Of a stretch of 64,000 bases of DNA, positions 52,140-60,744 are shown piece by piece. Below the pieces are notes generated by a model. That model was not told the origin of the DNA and did not search any database. It worked only from the letters and a program-made list of their open reading frames with translations. The first letter of the stretch is position 1, and each line of letters opens with the position of its first letter. Source of the DNA: Methylobacterium sp. J-067 (GTDB lineage Bacteria > Pseudomonadota > Alphaproteobacteria > Rhizobiales > Beijerinckiaceae); the NCBI RefSeq assembly GCF_022829465.1, contig NZ_JAKSXZ010000146.1, forward strand, positions 124,001 through 188,000, written 5' to 3'. A program made the position numbers and the translations under genes.

Positions 52140-52348
52140 TCGCTCCGCGCCTTCTCCTGAAAGGCGAGGCCATCGACAGCGCCCTTGCCCCACAGGCCGA
52201 AGCCATCCTCCACCTGCTCGCGGCGATGGCGGTCGAGATAGTCGTCGATGGCGGCACGGATCAGCGCGGCGCGCGATTGGCGCTTCCGCTTGGCGAGACT
52301 ATCCAGCGCCGCCAGCTGCGTCTCATTCATATCGACGAGAGCCCGCAT
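52133..52348 (-). CDS. vapB: VapB-type ribbon-helix-helix antitoxin
   Basis: A 71-residue antitoxin. The N-terminal MRALVDMNETQLAALDSLAK and KRQSRAALIRAAIDDYLD form a CopG-like ribbon-helix-helix, and the remaining 30 residues should block the toxin. A G-rich Shine-Dalgarno (GGAGGGGGGAGG) directly precedes the ATG. A palindrome upstream is the likely autoregulatory operator. Confidence 0.9.
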   Translation of the reverse strand: MRALVDMNETQLAALDSLAKRKRQSRAALIRAAIDDYLDRHRREQVEDGFGLWGKGAVDGLAFQEKARSEW

Positions 52349-52374
52349 CCTCCCCCCTCCGCGATATCGGGTAT

Positions 52375-52389
52375 GGATATCACATATCC
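52375..52389. promoter_or_regulatory. Palindromic operator upstream of vapBC
   Basis: GGATAT-CAC-ATATCC is a perfect 15-base palindrome 26 bases upstream of the antitoxin start, in an AT-rich patch that also holds GATATC. It is probably the VapB/VapBC autoregulatory site and may overlap the operon promoter. Confidence 0.6.
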
Positions 52390-52446
52390 TCGACGGCGAT
52401 AAAGGGAACGTGGCGCGCGCTCGGCACGAAAGCGTAGAAGCGACCG

Positions 52447-53202
52447 ATGACCCTCACGCCCGACACCCCCCTCGCCCGCAAGGTGGCGCCGTCTCCGAAC
52501 CAGGGGGACCGGCGCGGCCTGCGGCCGGACATGCTGATCCTGCACTACACCGGCATGGAGAGCAGCGCGGCGGCGCTGGCGCGGCTGCGCGATCCGATGA
52601 GCGAGGTCTCGGCCCATTACGTCGTGTTCGAGGATGGCGGCACGGTGCAGCTCGTCGCCGAGGCCGCGCGGGCGTGGCACGCGGGGGCCGGGGCGTGGAA
52701 GGGCGTCACCGACATCAACTCCCGCTCCATCGGCATCGAGATCGTCCATCCCGGCCATGTCGGCGGGTTGCCGCCTTATCCGGACGCGCAGATCGCGGCG
52801 GTGATCGCACTCGGTCTCGACATCGCGGGGCGCTGGGGCATCCCGCAGGCGCGGGTGCTCGCCCATTCGGACATCGCGCCGGAGCGAAAGGAAGACCCCG
52901 GCGAGACCTTTCCGTGGCTCCGCCTCGCGGAGGCCGGGCTCGGCCATTGCGTGCCGCCCGCCCCCCTGCGGGACGGGCGCTTCTTCGCGGAGGGCGATGC
53001 CGGCCAGCCGGTTGAGGCGTTGCAGGCGATGTTCGCCCTCTACGGCTACGACCTGCCGGTGAACGGCACGTTCGACGCCCGGACGAAGGCGGTGGTCACC
53101 GCCTTCCAGCGCCATTTCCGGCAGGCGCGGGTCGATGGCGTCGCCGACAGCTCCACCATCACCACGCTCCGCGACCTGCTGGCGAGCCTGCCGGCCGCCT
53201 GA
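52447..53202 (+). CDS. N-acetylmuramoyl-L-alanine amidase, AmiD-like
   Basis: A 251-residue peptidoglycan or anhydromuropeptide amidase. The zinc-dependent Amidase_2 domain has His33 (ILHYTGM), SAHYVVFEDG, WHAGAG, NSRSIGIEI and AHSDIAPERKEDPG. A C-terminal peptidoglycan-binding domain lies at about 190-245 (VNGTFDARTKAVVTAFQRHF). There is no visible signal peptide, so it may act in the cytoplasm on recycled fragments, like AmpD. It does not overlap vapB and starts 58 bases after the operator. Confidence 0.9.
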   Translation: MTLTPDTPLARKVAPSPNQGDRRGLRPDMLILHYTGMESSAAALARLRDPMSEVSAHYVVFEDGGTVQLVAEAARAWHAGAGAWKGVTDINSRSIGIEIVHPGHVGGLPPYPDAQIAAVIALGLDIAGRWGIPQARVLAHSDIAPERKEDPGETFPWLRLAEAGLGHCVPPAPLRDGRFFAEGDAGQPVEALQAMFALYGYDLPVNGTFDARTKAVVTAFQRHFRQARVDGVADSSTITTLRDLLASLPAA

Positions 53203-53205
53203 GGC

Positions 53206-54267
53206 TCAGGCGCGGTGCGCCCGCGCCTCGCCCTCGGGCAGGGTCGCCTCGCCGCGGGTGCGCCACAGGCTGTAGGCGACGCCGCCCAGCAGGAGGACCA
53301 GGGTGACGACCAGGGACACCCAGGGCTGCACCTTCAGGAGCCCGAACGTGTCCGCCACCACGATCTTCGCGCCGATGAAGATGAGGATGAAGGCCAGCGC
53401 CGTCTTCAGGTAGGCGAAGCGGTCCACCATCGCGGCCAGCGCGAAATACAGGGCGCGCAGGCCGAGGATCGCGAAGATGTTCGAGGTGTAGACCACGAAG
53501 GTGTCGGTGGTGATCGCGAAGATCGCCGGCACGCTGTCGACGGCGAAGATGACGTCGGCGCCGTTCACCAACACCAGCGCCAGGGCGAGGGGCGTGAACC
53601 ACAGGGCCTTCCGCCCGGTCTTCGGGTCGGTCTTGCGCACGGCGAACTTCTGGCCGTGCAGTTCCGGCGTCACGCGGAAGCGGCGGCGCATCCAGCGGAC
53701 AACCTTGCTGTTCCCGAAATCGCCCTGCTCCTCATGGCCGGAGAACAGGATCTTGAGGCCGGCATAGATCAGGAAGGCCGCGAACAGCGACAGGATCCAG
53801 TGCACCTGATGCACCAGGGCTGCGCCGAGGCCGATCATCAGCCCACGCAGGAGCACCGCCGCGAGGATGCCCCAGAGCAGCACCCGGTGCTGCGCCGTGC
53901 GCGGCACGCCGAGCCCGGTGAGGATCATCGCGATGACGAAGACGTTGTCCATCGACAGCGACTTCTCGACCACGAGGCCGGTGACGTACTCTTCGGCCGG
54001 CGTCCAGCCGAGTTCCCACCAGATGAACCCGCCGAAGGCGAGGCCGAGGGTGAGGTAGAATGCGGTGAGGCCCAGGCTCTCGCGCACGCCGATCTCGTGC
54101 TCCTTGTCGCGATGCAGGAGACCGAGATCGAAGGCGAGAAGCGCCGCGATGAGGACGTGGAAGCCGAGCCACATCCACAGCGGCTTGCCGAGCCACTCGA
54201 CGTACAGAAAATCGACCATAGGCGGGACCTGATGCTCCTTCCGGGAGGAAAGCATCGACTCCGACAT
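53206..54267 (-). CDS. TerC/Alx-family membrane protein
   Basis: A 353-residue protein with about seven to nine membrane helices. TerC family marks are VVEKSLSMDNVFVIAMI with the acidic Asp, and NGADVIFAVDSVPAIFAIT. E. coli Alx and MntP-like relatives export manganese and are induced by alkali. Start is uncertain: ATG 54267 follows GAGG at good distance, ATG 54219 (337 residues) looks more like relatives at the N terminus but lacks a binding site. I see no convincing yybP-ykoY manganese riboswitch in the leader. It ends three bases after the amidase stop, convergently. Confidence 0.88.
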   Translation of the reverse strand: MSESMLSSRKEHQVPPMVDFLYVEWLGKPLWMWLGFHVLIAALLAFDLGLLHRDKEHEIGVRESLGLTAFYLTLGLAFGGFIWWELGWTPAEEYVTGLVVEKSLSMDNVFVIAMILTGLGVPRTAQHRVLLWGILAAVLLRGLMIGLGAALVHQVHWILSLFAAFLIYAGLKILFSGHEEQGDFGNSKVVRWMRRRFRVTPELHGQKFAVRKTDPKTGRKALWFTPLALALVLVNGADVIFAVDSVPAIFAITTDTFVVYTSNIFAILGLRALYFALAAMVDRFAYLKTALAFILIFIGAKIVVADTFGLLKVQPWVSLVVTLVLLLGGVAYSLWRTRGEATLPEGEARAHRA

Positions 54268-54408
54268 CACGGACGCCTCAAGGAGCGTCCGCCAGAGGGG
54301 CCCGCAGTCGATGGCCGCGACGTAAGAGGGGGAACGAGGCGAATCAAGGGCGGCACGGGCCGATCCCCAGCGCTTGACACGCAACCCTGCGGCGCGCCTC
54401 TCGGCGCC

Positions 54409-55683
54409 ATGGTGCAAGGATGCGACATCGCGGTGATCGGCGGCGGCCCGGCCGGGCTGGCGGCGGCGGAGATCCTCGCGGCTTCGGGCCGCACGGTCAC
54501 GCTCTACGACCGGATGCCCTCCCTCGGGCGCAAGCTCCTCATGGCCGGGCGCGGCGGGCTCAACCTCACCCACAGCGAGCCCCTGCCGGCCTTCCTCAGC
54601 CGCTACCATCCGGCGCAGAGCCTGACCGAGGCAATCCGGGCCTTCCCGCCCGCGTCCCTGCGTCAGTGGTGCGCCGAACTCGGGCAGCCGACCTTCGTCG
54701 GGTCGAGCGGTCGGGTCTTCCCCGAGAGCTTCAAGGCCTCGCCCCTGCTGCGGGCGTGGCTCGCCCGCTTGGCGGAACACGGCGTCGCGATCCGCCCCCG
54801 CCACCGCCTCACCGGGATCTCGGAAGGCGCCCTGACCTTCGAGACGCCGGAGGGCGATCTCACGGTACGCCCCACCGCGACGCTGCTCGCCCTCGGCGGG
54901 GCAAGCTGGCCTCGCCTCGGTTCGGACGGCGCCTGGGTGCCGCTCCTCGAAGGGCTCGGCGCGGCGGTCGCGCCCCTGCGCCCGGCCAATGCGGGTTTTG
55001 CCTGCGCGTGGTCCGACACGTTCCGCGAGCGCCACGCTGGCACGCCGTTGAAGCGCATCGCCCTGACCGTCGCCGGAGAGACAGTCCCTGGTGAGGCCAT
55101 CGTCACGCGGACGGGGCTCGAAGGCGGAGCGGTCTACGCCCTGTCACGCCCCTTGCGCGAGGCGATCCTCGCGGAAGGTTCGGCGCGGCTCGTGGTGGAT
55201 CTCCGGCCGGACCTCGGCGTCGAGGTGCTGGCGGCGCGGCTCTCGACCGGGCGGAAGGGCGATTCCCTCTCGGCCCGGCTGCGCAAGGCCGCCGGCCTGT
55301 CCCCCGTCGCCATCGGTCTCTTGCGGGAGGCGGCGGGCGCCGCCCCGCCGGCCGATCCCGGCGCCCTCGCGCGGCTCATCAAGGCGGCGCCGCTCACCCT
55401 TACCGGCATGATGGGCCTCGACCGGGCGATCTCGACGGCCGGAGGCGTGGATCTCGGCGCCCTCGACGGCAACGCCATGCTCCGGGTGCGGCCCGGCCTG
55501 TTCCTGGCGGGCGAGATGCTCGACTGGGAGGCGCCGACGGGCGGCTACCTCCTCCAGGGATCGATTGCCGGCGGCCGGGCGGCCGCCGGGGGGATGCTGC
55601 GCTGGCTCGCGGATCAGGGCTTGGCGCAGAAGCCGACGAGGCCGGTAGCTTCAGCCGGGCAGGACGCCCCCTCGCCCTCATAG
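54409..55683 (+). CDS. HI0933/YhiN-family FAD-dependent oxidoreductase
   Basis: A 424-residue flavoprotein of the HI0933-like group. The dinucleotide motif GGGPAG is at residues 11-16. The family element [18 protein letters not shown] follows, then [12 protein letters not shown] and the C-terminal [26 protein letters not shown]. Its biochemical role is unknown, although related enzymes reduce bile acids or are linked to RNA modification. ATG 54409 has no strong binding site but is the first in-frame start that gives the FAD motif. The last 70 bases overlap the collagen-like gene in antisense. Confidence 0.9.
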   Translation: MVQGCDIAVIGGGPAGLAAAEILAASGRTVTLYDRMPSLGRKLLMAGRGGLNLTHSEPLPAFLSRYHPAQSLTEAIRAFPPASLRQWCAELGQPTFVGSSGRVFPESFKASPLLRAWLARLAEHGVAIRPRHRLTGISEGALTFETPEGDLTVRPTATLLALGGASWPRLGSDGAWVPLLEGLGAAVAPLRPANAGFACAWSDTFRERHAGTPLKRIALTVAGETVPGEAIVTRTGLEGGAVYALSRPLREAILAEGSARLVVDLRPDLGVEVLAARLSTGRKGDSLSARLRKAAGLSPVAIGLLREAAGAAPPADPGALARLIKAAPLTLTGMMGLDRAISTAGGVDLGALDGNAMLRVRPGLFLAGEMLDWEAPTGGYLLQGSIAGGRAAAGGMLRWLADQGLAQKPTRPVASAGQDAPSPS

Positions 55684-56453
55684 GTCACGCTGCCGCCGCC
55701 GAGGCAGCGGGCTGCGACCAGCACCTCGCCCTCGTCGCAGGTGGCGGAACAGGCGCCGCCGCATTCGGTCTTGCGCAGCACCCGGAAGGCAGACGTCGCC
55801 GCCGCGCCGGGCTTGCCGGGCTCGCCGCGTCCGCCGATCGGGCCGCGGGGGCCGGCGGGACCCGCCTCGCCCTTCGGGCCGGGCAGGCCGGGGGTGCCGG
55901 CTTCGCCCTGCGGCCCGGCCGGTCCCTGCTCGCCCTTCGGACCCACCTCGCCTTTTGGCCCCGCCTCGCCGGTCGGACCGGCATCACCCTTCGGACCGGC
56001 GTCACCCTTGGGGCCGGTCTCGCCCTTCTCTCCGGCGGGTCCGGGCACACCCTGCGGCCCGGCCGGGCCGGGGGGCCCCTCCGGCGCGCAATTGGCCACG
56101 ACCGCCTCGCGCTCGTCCTCGCCGCTCTTGAGCGTGACGACACAGGTCGCGGGCTTGTAGGGCAGCTTGAACACGAACCGGCCGCGCTTGTCGGCCTGGA
56201 TCGAGGTCTCTCCGTCCATCTCGACGATGGCGCCGGGCTTGCGCACCGAGCCCGAAAGGCGAAGGTCGCCCGCCTCGATCCGCGCATCATAGACGGCGAT
56301 GGGCTGGCTCGGCGCCTGCGGACGGTGCGGGGGCGCGGCCCGGCGTGCGGGGGCCGGCGCCCCCTGGCTCATGCCCGGATCCGTCGGCGCCGGCTGGGCG
56401 ACGACGGGGGCGGTGAGGCCCACCAGCAAAGGCAGAACGAGGGCTGCGCGCAT
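55614..56453 (-). CDS. Secreted collagen-like protein
   Basis: A 279-residue exported protein. A signal peptide ends near residue 20. A Pro-rich linker is followed by a beta-rich domain (about 51-121) with a cysteine pair (Cys104, Cys122). From Gly126 to 218 there are 31 uninterrupted Gly-X-Y triplets, many GPK, GEA and GPA, which should form a collagen triple helix. The C-terminal domain has six cysteines ([18 protein letters not shown]) and may trimerise it. Collagen-like proteins are surface or extracellular in bacteria. It overlaps the flavoprotein gene by 70 bases. Confidence 0.9.
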   Translation of the reverse strand: MRAALVLPLLVGLTAPVVAQPAPTDPGMSQGAPAPARRAAPPHRPQAPSQPIAVYDARIEAGDLRLSGSVRKPGAIVEMDGETSIQADKRGRFVFKLPYKPATCVVTLKSGEDEREAVVANCAPEGPPGPAGPQGVPGPAGEKGETGPKGDAGPKGDAGPTGEAGPKGEVGPKGEQGPAGPQGEAGTPGLPGPKGEAGPAGPRGPIGGRGEPGKPGAAATSAFRVLRKTECGGACSATCDEGEVLVAARCLGGGSVTYEGEGASCPAEATGLVGFCAKP

Positions 56454-56578
56454 GCTCGACCCGGATCTCGACCGCCCCGGTCGGGCGGCGGCGGACCTTG
56501 GCTTTGCAGCCAGGTATCGTCAATTGAAAACTCGGTAGTTTCACACCCCTCGGATGTGCCCTCCGCGGGGACCGTCCG

Positions 56579-58405
56579 TCACTCCACGGTGACGGATTTC
56601 GCGAGGTTGCGGGGCTGATCGACGTCTTTCCCCATCACGACGGCGACGTGATAGGCGAGGAGTTGCACCGGCACCGCGTAGACGATGGGTGCCACGATGG
56701 GATCGAGCGCCGGCATGGTGAAGGTCGCCATCGTGTCGAGCCCGTGCTCCGCCGCACCTTGCGCGTCGCCGATGAGCACGATCCGCCCGCCCCGCGCCGC
56801 GACCTCCTGCATGTTCGAGACGGTCTTCTCGAACACCGCGTCGTGCGGCGCGATGACGATGACCGGCACGCTCTCGTCGATGAGGGCGATCGGCCCATGC
56901 TTCAGCTCGCCGGCGGCGTAGCCCTCGGCGTGGATATAGCTAATTTCCTTGAGCTTCAGGGCGCCTTCCAGCGCCATCGGGTAGCTCGTGCCGCGCCCGA
57001 GATAGAGCACGTCCCGCGCCTTCGCGACCTCGCGGGCCAGCCCCTCGATGTCCGGCTCCTGCGCCAGCGCCTCGGCCATGAGGCCCGGCGCCTTGATGAG
57101 CCCGTCGATCAGGCGCCGCTCACCGGCCGCGTCGAGGGTGCCCCGCGCCCGGCCCGCCGCGATGGCGAGGCAGAGGAGCACGGTGAGTTGGCAGGAGAAC
57201 GCCTTGGTCGAGGCCACGCCGATCTCCGGCCCGGCGAGCGTCGGCATCACCACGGAGGATTCCCGCGCGATGGTCGAGGTCGGCACGTTCACGACGCTGA
57301 GCGTGTGCTGCCCCTGGCTCTTCGCGTAGCGCAGGGAGGCCAGGGTGTCGGCGGTCTCGCCCGATTGCGAGATGACCAGCGTCAGGCCGTCGCGCTCAAG
57401 GGGCGCCTCGCGGTAGCGGGCTTCCGACGCCACGTCGATCTCCACCGGCAAGCGGGCGATCTGCTCGAACCAGTAGCGGGCGACGAGGCCGGCATAGAAG
57501 GCGGTGCCGCAGGCGGTGATGTAGACGCGGCTCAGCTTGGCGAAGTCGAAGGGCAGCGCCTCCGGCAGGATCACCTGACCCTCGGCCATGTCGACGTAAT
57601 GGGCCAGCGTGCGGCCCACGACCTCCGGCTGCTCGTGGATCTCCTTCGCCATGAAGTGGCGGTACTCGCCCTTGTCGACCCGGAACGCCTGGGTGGCGAT
57701 GGTCTGACGGGGGCGCTCCACCACGGCGCCGGAGGCGTCGCGGAACTCGGCGCCCTCGCGGGTGAGGATCGCCCAATCGCCCTCGTCGAGATAGGCGATG
57801 GCGTCGGTGAAGGGGGCGAGCGCCAGGGCGTCGGAGCCGAGATAGGTGGCGCCATGGCCGTAGCCGACGGCGAGCGGGGCGCCGTGCCGGGCGCCGATCA
57901 GCAGATTTTCCTGCCCCGCGAAGATGAAGCCGAGGGCGAAGGCCCCGCGCAGGCGCGGCAGGGCGGCGGCCACGGCCTCGACCGGGCCGGCGCCCCTGTC
58001 CATCAGGCGGCTCACGAGCTGGACGACGACCTCGGTGTCGGTGTCGCTCTCGAAGCGGATCCCTTCCCCTTCGAGCTCCTGCTTCAGCTCGCGGAAATTC
58101 TCGATGATGCCGTTATGCACGACGGCGACGCGCGCCGTGGCATGGGGGTGGGCGTTCACCTCGGTGGGTCGGCCATGGGTCGCCCAGCGGGTGTGGCCGA
58201 TGCCGATCGTGCCGGTCAGCGGCTGCTCGGCGAGCCGCGCTTCGAGGTTGACGAGCTTGCCCGAGGCGCGGCGGCGCTGAAGGCTGCCGTGCTCCAGGGT
58301 GGCGATGCCGGCGGAATCGTAGCCCCGGTATTCGAGGCGGCGCAGCGCCTCGATCACCTGTCCCGCTACTGCGTCGCGCCCGACGATGCCGACGATGCCG
58401 CACAT
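56579..58405 (-). CDS. glmS: Glutamine-fructose-6-phosphate aminotransferase
   Basis: Makes glucosamine 6-phosphate from fructose 6-phosphate and glutamine, the first step to UDP-GlcNAc. The 608-residue protein has the N-terminal nucleophile Cys2 (MCGIVGIVG), the glutaminase loop GIGHTRWATHG, two SIS domains (SQSGETADTLASL, STKAFSCQL) and the C-terminal LAKSVTVE. Length equals that of E. coli GlmS. No glmS ribozyme is expected in this group. It is the last of a leftward run with glmU and an aldolase. Confidence 0.97.
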   Translation of the reverse strand: MCGIVGIVGRDAVAGQVIEALRRLEYRGYDSAGIATLEHGSLQRRRASGKLVNLEARLAEQPLTGTIGIGHTRWATHGRPTEVNAHPHATARVAVVHNGIIENFRELKQELEGEGIRFESDTDTEVVVQLVSRLMDRGAGPVEAVAAALPRLRGAFALGFIFAGQENLLIGARHGAPLAVGYGHGATYLGSDALALAPFTDAIAYLDEGDWAILTREGAEFRDASGAVVERPRQTIATQAFRVDKGEYRHFMAKEIHEQPEVVGRTLAHYVDMAEGQVILPEALPFDFAKLSRVYITACGTAFYAGLVARYWFEQIARLPVEIDVASEARYREAPLERDGLTLVISQSGETADTLASLRYAKSQGQHTLSVVNVPTSTIARESSVVMPTLAGPEIGVASTKAFSCQLTVLLCLAIAAGRARGTLDAAGERRLIDGLIKAPGLMAEALAQEPDIEGLAREVAKARDVLYLGRGTSYPMALEGALKLKEISYIHAEGYAAGELKHGPIALIDESVPVIVIAPHDAVFEKTVSNMQEVAARGGRIVLIGDAQGAAEHGLDTMATFTMPALDPIVAPIVYAVPVQLLAYHVAVVMGKDVDQPRNLAKSVTVE

Positions 58406-58454
58406 GTTCCGTCTTCCATTCGCAGGGCCACCCGGCCGGGGGCCAGGCCCATAT

Positions 58455-58475
58455 ATGCGGTCGAGGTTACCGCAT
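58455..58475. repeat. Inverted repeat between aldolase and glmS
   Basis: ATGCGGT-N7-ACCGCAT is a perfect 7+7 dyad in the 104-base gap upstream of glmS. It could be an operator for glmS or an end signal for the aldolase gene; there is no T run. Confidence 0.45.
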
Positions 58476-58509
58476 CGCAGCGGCGAGACCCAGCGGCCGG
58501 CGCGCGGGG

Positions 58510-59295
58510 CTATTCCGCGTAAGTGTCGCCGTCCCGCGTGAGCACCCGCTTGATGCTCGCGAGGTGCAGCCGGGCGCTCTCGGGGTCGCCTTCGCGCATC
58601 TGCGCGGCGGCGGCCCTGGCGATGGCCGGATCGACCGGCAGGAGCCTCCGGCCCGTGGAGAGGGCCTTCACCTGCACCTCGGCGGCGCGCTCCAGGTAAT
58701 AGAGGTCGTCCCAGGCCTCCGCGATCGTCGGGCCGGTGACCATCACCCCGTGGTTGCGCAGGAACACGAGGTCGGCGTCGCCCAGCGTCGCGGCGATGCG
58801 ATCGCCCTCGGCCTCGTCCAGGGCGAGGCCGTTATAGGCATCGTCCACCGCCGTGCGGCCGTAGAACTTGAGGGCCGTCTGGCCGGCATAGGCCAGGGGC
58901 TCACCCTCGGTCATGCTCAGCGCCGTGGCGTAGGGCATGTGGGTGTGGAACGCCGCCCGGGCTCGCGGCACGTTCCGGTGCACGCGGGCATGGATGAAGA
59001 AGGCCGTCGCCTCCGGCTGGCCCTCGCCCTCCACCACCCGCCCGTGAAAATCGCAGACGAGGAGGCTGGAGGCCGTCACCTCGCAGAAGGCCAGCCCGTA
59101 GGGATTCACGAGGAACAGGTCGTCCCGCCCCGGCACCATGGCCGAGAAGTGGTTGCAGATGCCCTCTTCCAGACCGTAGCGCGCGGCCATGCGGAAGCAG
59201 GCGGCGAGGTCGATCCGCGCCTGACGCAGCGCTTCGCGGTCGATGGCGCCGAGGTCGGCCTTGCCGCCCTCCACCACGCGGAATTCATGAGCCAT
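58510..59295 (-). CDS. Class II aldolase/adducin-family protein
   Basis: A 261-residue member of the class II aldolase/adducin family. Zinc ligands can be assigned to HTHMPYATAL (His118, His120) and FLRNHGVMVTG. The early RMAARYGLEEGICNHFSAMVPG is the family's substrate loop. Family enzymes act on fuculose or ribulose phosphates or decarboxylate small acids; substrate unknown. It lies between glmU and glmS on the same strand, an unusual place for it. Confidence 0.88.
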   Translation of the reverse strand: MAHEFRVVEGGKADLGAIDREALRQARIDLAACFRMAARYGLEEGICNHFSAMVPGRDDLFLVNPYGLAFCEVTASSLLVCDFHGRVVEGEGQPEATAFFIHARVHRNVPRARAAFHTHMPYATALSMTEGEPLAYAGQTALKFYGRTAVDDAYNGLALDEAEGDRIAATLGDADLVFLRNHGVMVTGPTIAEAWDDLYYLERAAEVQVKALSTGRRLLPVDPAIARAAAAQMREGDPESARLHLASIKRVLTRDGDTYAE

Positions 59296-59322
59296 GTCGC
59301 CTCTCCCCCTGGTCTTCCGGGC

Positions 59323-60699
59323 TCACCGGCCTGACCGCCGTTCCTTCAGGGCGAGCAATCGCTCGCGCATCCGCACCGCCCAGCCGGGCCGCACCTCCTG
59401 CCGGCCGCGCGCCACCGCCAGGGCGCCCTCCGGCACGTCCTGCGTGATGACTGAGCCGGCCGCGACCATGGCCCCGGCCCCGATGGTGACGGGGGCGACG
59501 AGGGCCGAGTTCGAGCCGATGAAGGCACCCGCGCCGATGCTGGTGCGGTGCTTGAACACGCCGTCGTAATTGCAGGTGATGGTGCCCGCGCCGACATTGG
59601 CCTTCGCCCCCACCTCGGCATCGCCGAGATAGGTGAGGTGCGCCGCCTTGGCGCCCGGCCCCATGCGGGTGTTCTTGAGTTCCACGAAGTTGCCGATCTC
59701 GGCGCCCTGTTCCAGCACCGCGCCGCCGCGCATGCGCACGAACGGCCCGACCTTCGCCCCGGCCTCCAGGCGGACATCCGCCAGATGCGCGAAGGCCCGC
59801 ACCGTGCAGCCATCGGCCACCGTCACGCCGGGGCCGAACACCACGTTCGGCTCCACGGTCACGTCGCGGCCGAGCACCGTGTCGTGGCTGAAGAACACCG
59901 TCTCCGGTGCCGCCAGGGTCGCGCCGCCCAGGAGCGCCGCCCGGCGCAGGCGGGCCTGCACCACCGCCTCGGCGGCGGCGAGCTGCACCCGGTCGTTGAC
60001 GCCCTGCGCCTCCGGCTCGTCCACCGGCACGACCGCGACGGTCAGCCCCTCGGCCACCGCCAGGGCCACCGCGTCGGGCAGGTAATATTCGCCGGCCGCG
60101 TTGTCGTTGCCGATCCGCTCCAGCAGCCTCAGGGCGTGCGCGCCGCCGAGCGCCATGAGGCCGGCATTGCACAGGCGCACCTGCCGCTCGGCGGGGCTCG
60201 CATCCTTCTCCTCGCGGATCGCGACCACGCGCGCGCCCTCGGTGAGCACCCGCCCGTAGCCGGTGGGGTTCTCCGTCTCGAAGGCGAGCACGGCGACCGC
60301 CGCCCCGGCGGAGAGCGGCGCGCGCAGGCGGGTGAAGGTCTCTGCGGTGACGAGGGGCGTGTCCCCGAAGGCGACGATCACGTCGTCGGCGGCTTCGGCG
60401 AGCAGCGCGCGGGCGGCCAGCACCGCGTGGGCGGTGCCCAGCCGCTCGGCCTGGGCGAAGACGCCCGCGCCGGGCGCCTGCCGCTCGATCTCGGCGGCGA
60501 CGTCGGCCCGGCCGGGCTCGGCCACAACGCCGACCCGCGTCGCGCCGGCCTCACGCACGGCGGCGAGCACATGGCCGAGCATGGTCCGCCCGGCAACCTT
60601 GTGGAGCACCTTCGGCAGATCGGAGCGCATCCGCGTCCCCTTGCCGGCGGCGAGGACGATGGCAGTCAGGCTGCGCGGCGAGGAAGAGGTCGTCATCAC
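59323..60699 (-). CDS. glmU: Bifunctional GlcN-1-P acetyltransferase / GlcNAc-1-P uridylyltransferase
   Basis: Makes UDP-GlcNAc, the precursor of peptidoglycan and lipid A. The 458-residue protein starts with the nucleotidyltransferase motif LAAGKGTRMRSDLPKVLHKVAG and has GTAHAVLAA and FGDTPLV. Hexapeptide repeats occupy the C-terminal half (about 250-440), with NFVELKNTRMGPGAKAAHLTYLGD and the acetyl-CoA site TITCNYDG. It is followed by the aldolase and glmS in the same direction, so UDP-GlcNAc synthesis genes are loosely clustered. Confidence 0.97.
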   Translation of the reverse strand: MMTTSSSPRSLTAIVLAAGKGTRMRSDLPKVLHKVAGRTMLGHVLAAVREAGATRVGVVAEPGRADVAAEIERQAPGAGVFAQAERLGTAHAVLAARALLAEAADDVIVAFGDTPLVTAETFTRLRAPLSAGAAVAVLAFETENPTGYGRVLTEGARVVAIREEKDASPAERQVRLCNAGLMALGGAHALRLLERIGNDNAAGEYYLPDAVALAVAEGLTVAVVPVDEPEAQGVNDRVQLAAAEAVVQARLRRAALLGGATLAAPETVFFSHDTVLGRDVTVEPNVVFGPGVTVADGCTVRAFAHLADVRLEAGAKVGPFVRMRGGAVLEQGAEIGNFVELKNTRMGPGAKAAHLTYLGDAEVGAKANVGAGTITCNYDGVFKHRTSIGAGAFIGSNSALVAPVTIGAGAMVAAGSVITQDVPEGALAVARGRQEVRPGWAVRMRERLLALKERRSGR

Positions 60700-60744
60700 G
60701 GAGTCCGATCGGGGTCGGCGGGCTGAATGGGCCGAACCGGCCGT

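Noticed and set aside
54220-54408. yybP-ykoY manganese riboswitch in the TerC leader
   Set aside because: TerC genes often carry one, but I could not find its conserved core; only a short GGACGC/GCGTCC hairpin is present.
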